Shown: positions 42,333 to 43,223 of the stretch, piece by piece
How the letters are laid out: every line of letters starts with the position of its first letter
Position numbering within the stretch: the first letter of the stretch is position 1
Assembly (NCBI GenBank): GCA_031257565.1
Contig: JAIROL010000031.1
Location: 1-43,223 of the forward strand
DNA length: 43,223 nucleotides
Direction: 5' to 3'
DNA from: Tannerella sp.
GTDB lineage: Bacteria; Bacteroidota; Bacteroidia; Bacteroidales; Tannerellaceae
Position numbers and translations under genes: made by a program
Notes under the pieces: model-generated
What the model was told of the DNA's origin: nothing
Database searches by the model: none
Seen by the model: the letters and a program-made list of their open reading frames with translations, nothing else

Positions 42333-42776
42333 TTATTTCAAAAAACGGATCGTCAGCGGATAAGACCATGTCTCGCCATTCACCGCTTTGATAATAGCAA
42401 TGATGATAAAGATAACTGCCGCGATCGCGATAAACGGTACAAGAACGCTACCAATACAGGTAATACAAAGCAAGAGGCTGTAAATGTAAAAACTCATCTC
42501 AAAATTAAGAATGTTTTTACCGGCTTCATCCACCCTGCGACTCTTGTTTTTAAATAAAATCCACATGATCAAAGGCGCGATAAAACTCGACAAAAACTGC
42601 GACGCGTGCATCAGCACGACAAACGACTTCTCATCGATACCCAAATCCCATCCTCCGGGTTGAACCGCATAATTCGACGCTAACAAACGGGCTTTCTCCC
42701 GATCAAATTCCTCCTGCGTAATAGCGCCTTCATCCAACAATTTTTTTAATCTGTCCAATTCACCGTATACATCCAT
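42333..42776 (-). CDS. SHOCT plus DUF4870-like membrane protein
   Basis: A 147-residue protein. Residues 4-33 form a SHOCT motif (DRLKKLLDEGAITQEEFDREKARLL), a short helical module often fused to membrane proteins. The rest has three hydrophobic helices (FIAPLIMWILF, MSFYIYSLLLCITCIGSVLV, AIAAVIFIIIAIIKAV) with the DUF4870 pattern FEMSFYIY and IIKAVNGE. The role is unknown. It is the first gene of the pyrK-pyrD operon, 34 bases upstream of pyrK, with no clear pathway link. Confidence 0.87.
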   Translation of the reverse strand: MDVYGELDRLKKLLDEGAITQEEFDREKARLLASNYAVQPGGWDLGIDEKSFVVLMHASQFLSSFIAPLIMWILFKNKSRRVDEAGKNILNFEMSFYIYSLLLCITCIGSVLVPFIAIAAVIFIIIAIIKAVNGETWSYPLTIRFLK

Positions 42777-42993
42777 AGCTATATAGTTTAATATAAAAAT
42801 CTAAAATAAAATTTGCATGTGTCAGATAAAATGCTTATCTTTAAGGCATTAAACAATAAAATTAACATCGCCTGACATATGCGCAACAAAGATAATAAAA
42901 AGATTTCGCAAAGGTAGCAAAATCGGGTTGAATATGGTAAGTGTTTGGTAATTGGGTTTGGTAAGCGTTGTTTCGCTGCATTCTTCCATTCGG
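42777..42993 (-). promoter_or_regulatory. Intergenic region with two -7-like boxes upstream of the pyrK operon
   Basis: On the minus strand, TACCTTTG (42916-42909) and TATCTTTG (42894-42887) each match TAnnTTTG, 14 bases apart. No standard -33 box is at the usual distance from either. At least one could start the SHOCT/pyrK/pyrD/hydrolase operon, giving a leader of about 105-125 bases. Confidence 0.4.
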
Positions 42994-43223
42994 CTAAAAA
43001 GCAGAATAAAGGGCAGTTACGCGAAAGATATCCGCAATAAAAATCCGTTCACCGGTATTCTTTTCACTTCTTCTTTCCTGTACAGGCCAATGGTATTTTC
43101 CCAGATTGAAAACAACAGCCGGAATAAGTTTACTGCCGGAAACCGTATAGACTGTATCTGTAAAATCCTGTTTGTAACGTATGTTTCCGTTGTTTTTCCA
43201 TATTCTTGCCGCATGTAAGGCGT
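42994..43223 (-). pseudogene. Truncated fragment of a six-bladed beta-propeller (DUF4934-like) protein, cut by the window edge
   Basis: Read on the minus strand from the window edge: a 75-residue open end (ALHAARIWKNNGNIRYK, then TDTVYTVSGSKLIPAVVFNLGKYHWP) stopping at TAG (42996-42994). This resembles the middle of Bacteroidota six-bladed beta-propeller proteins, where 'D-T-V-Y-x-I...L-I-P...F-x-L-G-K-Y-x-x-P' is common. In that family about 100 more residues normally follow. Here the frame stops, and only short broken frames lie downstream, so the gene is probably truncated. The 5' part lies beyond the window. The family call is by pattern only. It resembles a gene for cell-surface or periplasmic protein, function unknown. 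Confidence 0.5.

Noticed and set aside
42952-43218. An 88-residue plus-strand open frame at the right edge
   Set aside because: It lies antisense to the propeller fragment, which gives a recognisable protein pattern on the minus strand.

Overview
This window is Bacteroidales-type (Bacteroidota) chromosomal DNA. The evidence is the SusC/SusD pairs, many lipoproteins with a short signal and a Cys lipobox, Bacteroidetes-only families (DUF3823, DUF4959/5000/5126-like, DUF4998, DUF5686, DUF1460, six-bladed propeller), and promoters of the Bacteroidetes form TTG-N19-TAnnTTTG in front of several genes. I saw no rRNA, tRNA or CRISPR array. I cannot name the genus from the sequence alone.

Layout. (1) 1-7242, plus strand: the 3' part of a polysaccharide-utilisation locus (PUL 1). 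It holds a SusD-like lipoprotein whose N-terminal coding region is frame-broken at the window edge, a DUF3823 lipoprotein, a GH99/GH71-like glycosidase lipoprotein, and, behind its own promoter, a large lipoprotein with two pectate-lyase/GH55-type beta-helix segments. (2) 7361-9696: a small-protein cluster (YtxH-like, holin-X-like, hypothetical), then gapA with promoter and terminator. (3) 9824-10504: a small hypothetical gene, two strong terminator hairpins and a frameshifted remnant of a tyrosine recombinase. (4) 10505-18431, minus strand: PUL 2 (SusC, SusD, DUF4959/5000-type lipoprotein, DUF4998-type lipoprotein), with no enzyme or regulator next to it. A perfect 20-bp inverted repeat lies just upstream of its likely promoter. 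(5) 18836-35500: housekeeping. miaA is on the plus strand. On the minus strand, read in transcription order, are a DUF5686 outer-membrane protein, a START-like protein, an LptF/LptG-like permease, ribBA, an aspartate-type aminotransferase, cutC, uvrB, a DUF1460 amidase-like lipoprotein, a Crp/Fnr regulator, a three-gene A-1-type (zinc/manganese-like) ABC importer and kdsA. (6) 35618-43223: a sugar nucleotidyltransferase, a MITE-like or terminator-like inverted repeat, a K+/H+ antiporter, a thioredoxin-like protein without catalytic cysteines, then a minus-strand operon (SHOCT/DUF4870 protein, pyrK, pyrD, alpha/beta-hydrolase lipoprotein). The window ends in the broken 3' end of a six-bladed beta-propeller gene.

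How the genes work together: the two PULs encode outer-membrane glycan capture and uptake, PUL 1 with secreted glycan-cleaving enzymes. The metal ABC genes overlap like one operon and may be linked to the upstream Crp/Fnr gene. pyrK and pyrD overlap and encode one dihydroorotate dehydrogenase B complex. The most unusual points are an ABC ATPase with a fused N-terminal DUF1893 domain, an importer substrate-binding protein with an altered metal-ligand motif, the perfect palindrome upstream of PUL 2, the recombinase remnant at the other end of PUL 2, and several genes whose start codons sit almost on the predicted transcription start. I did not find a clearly new defence or mobile system.
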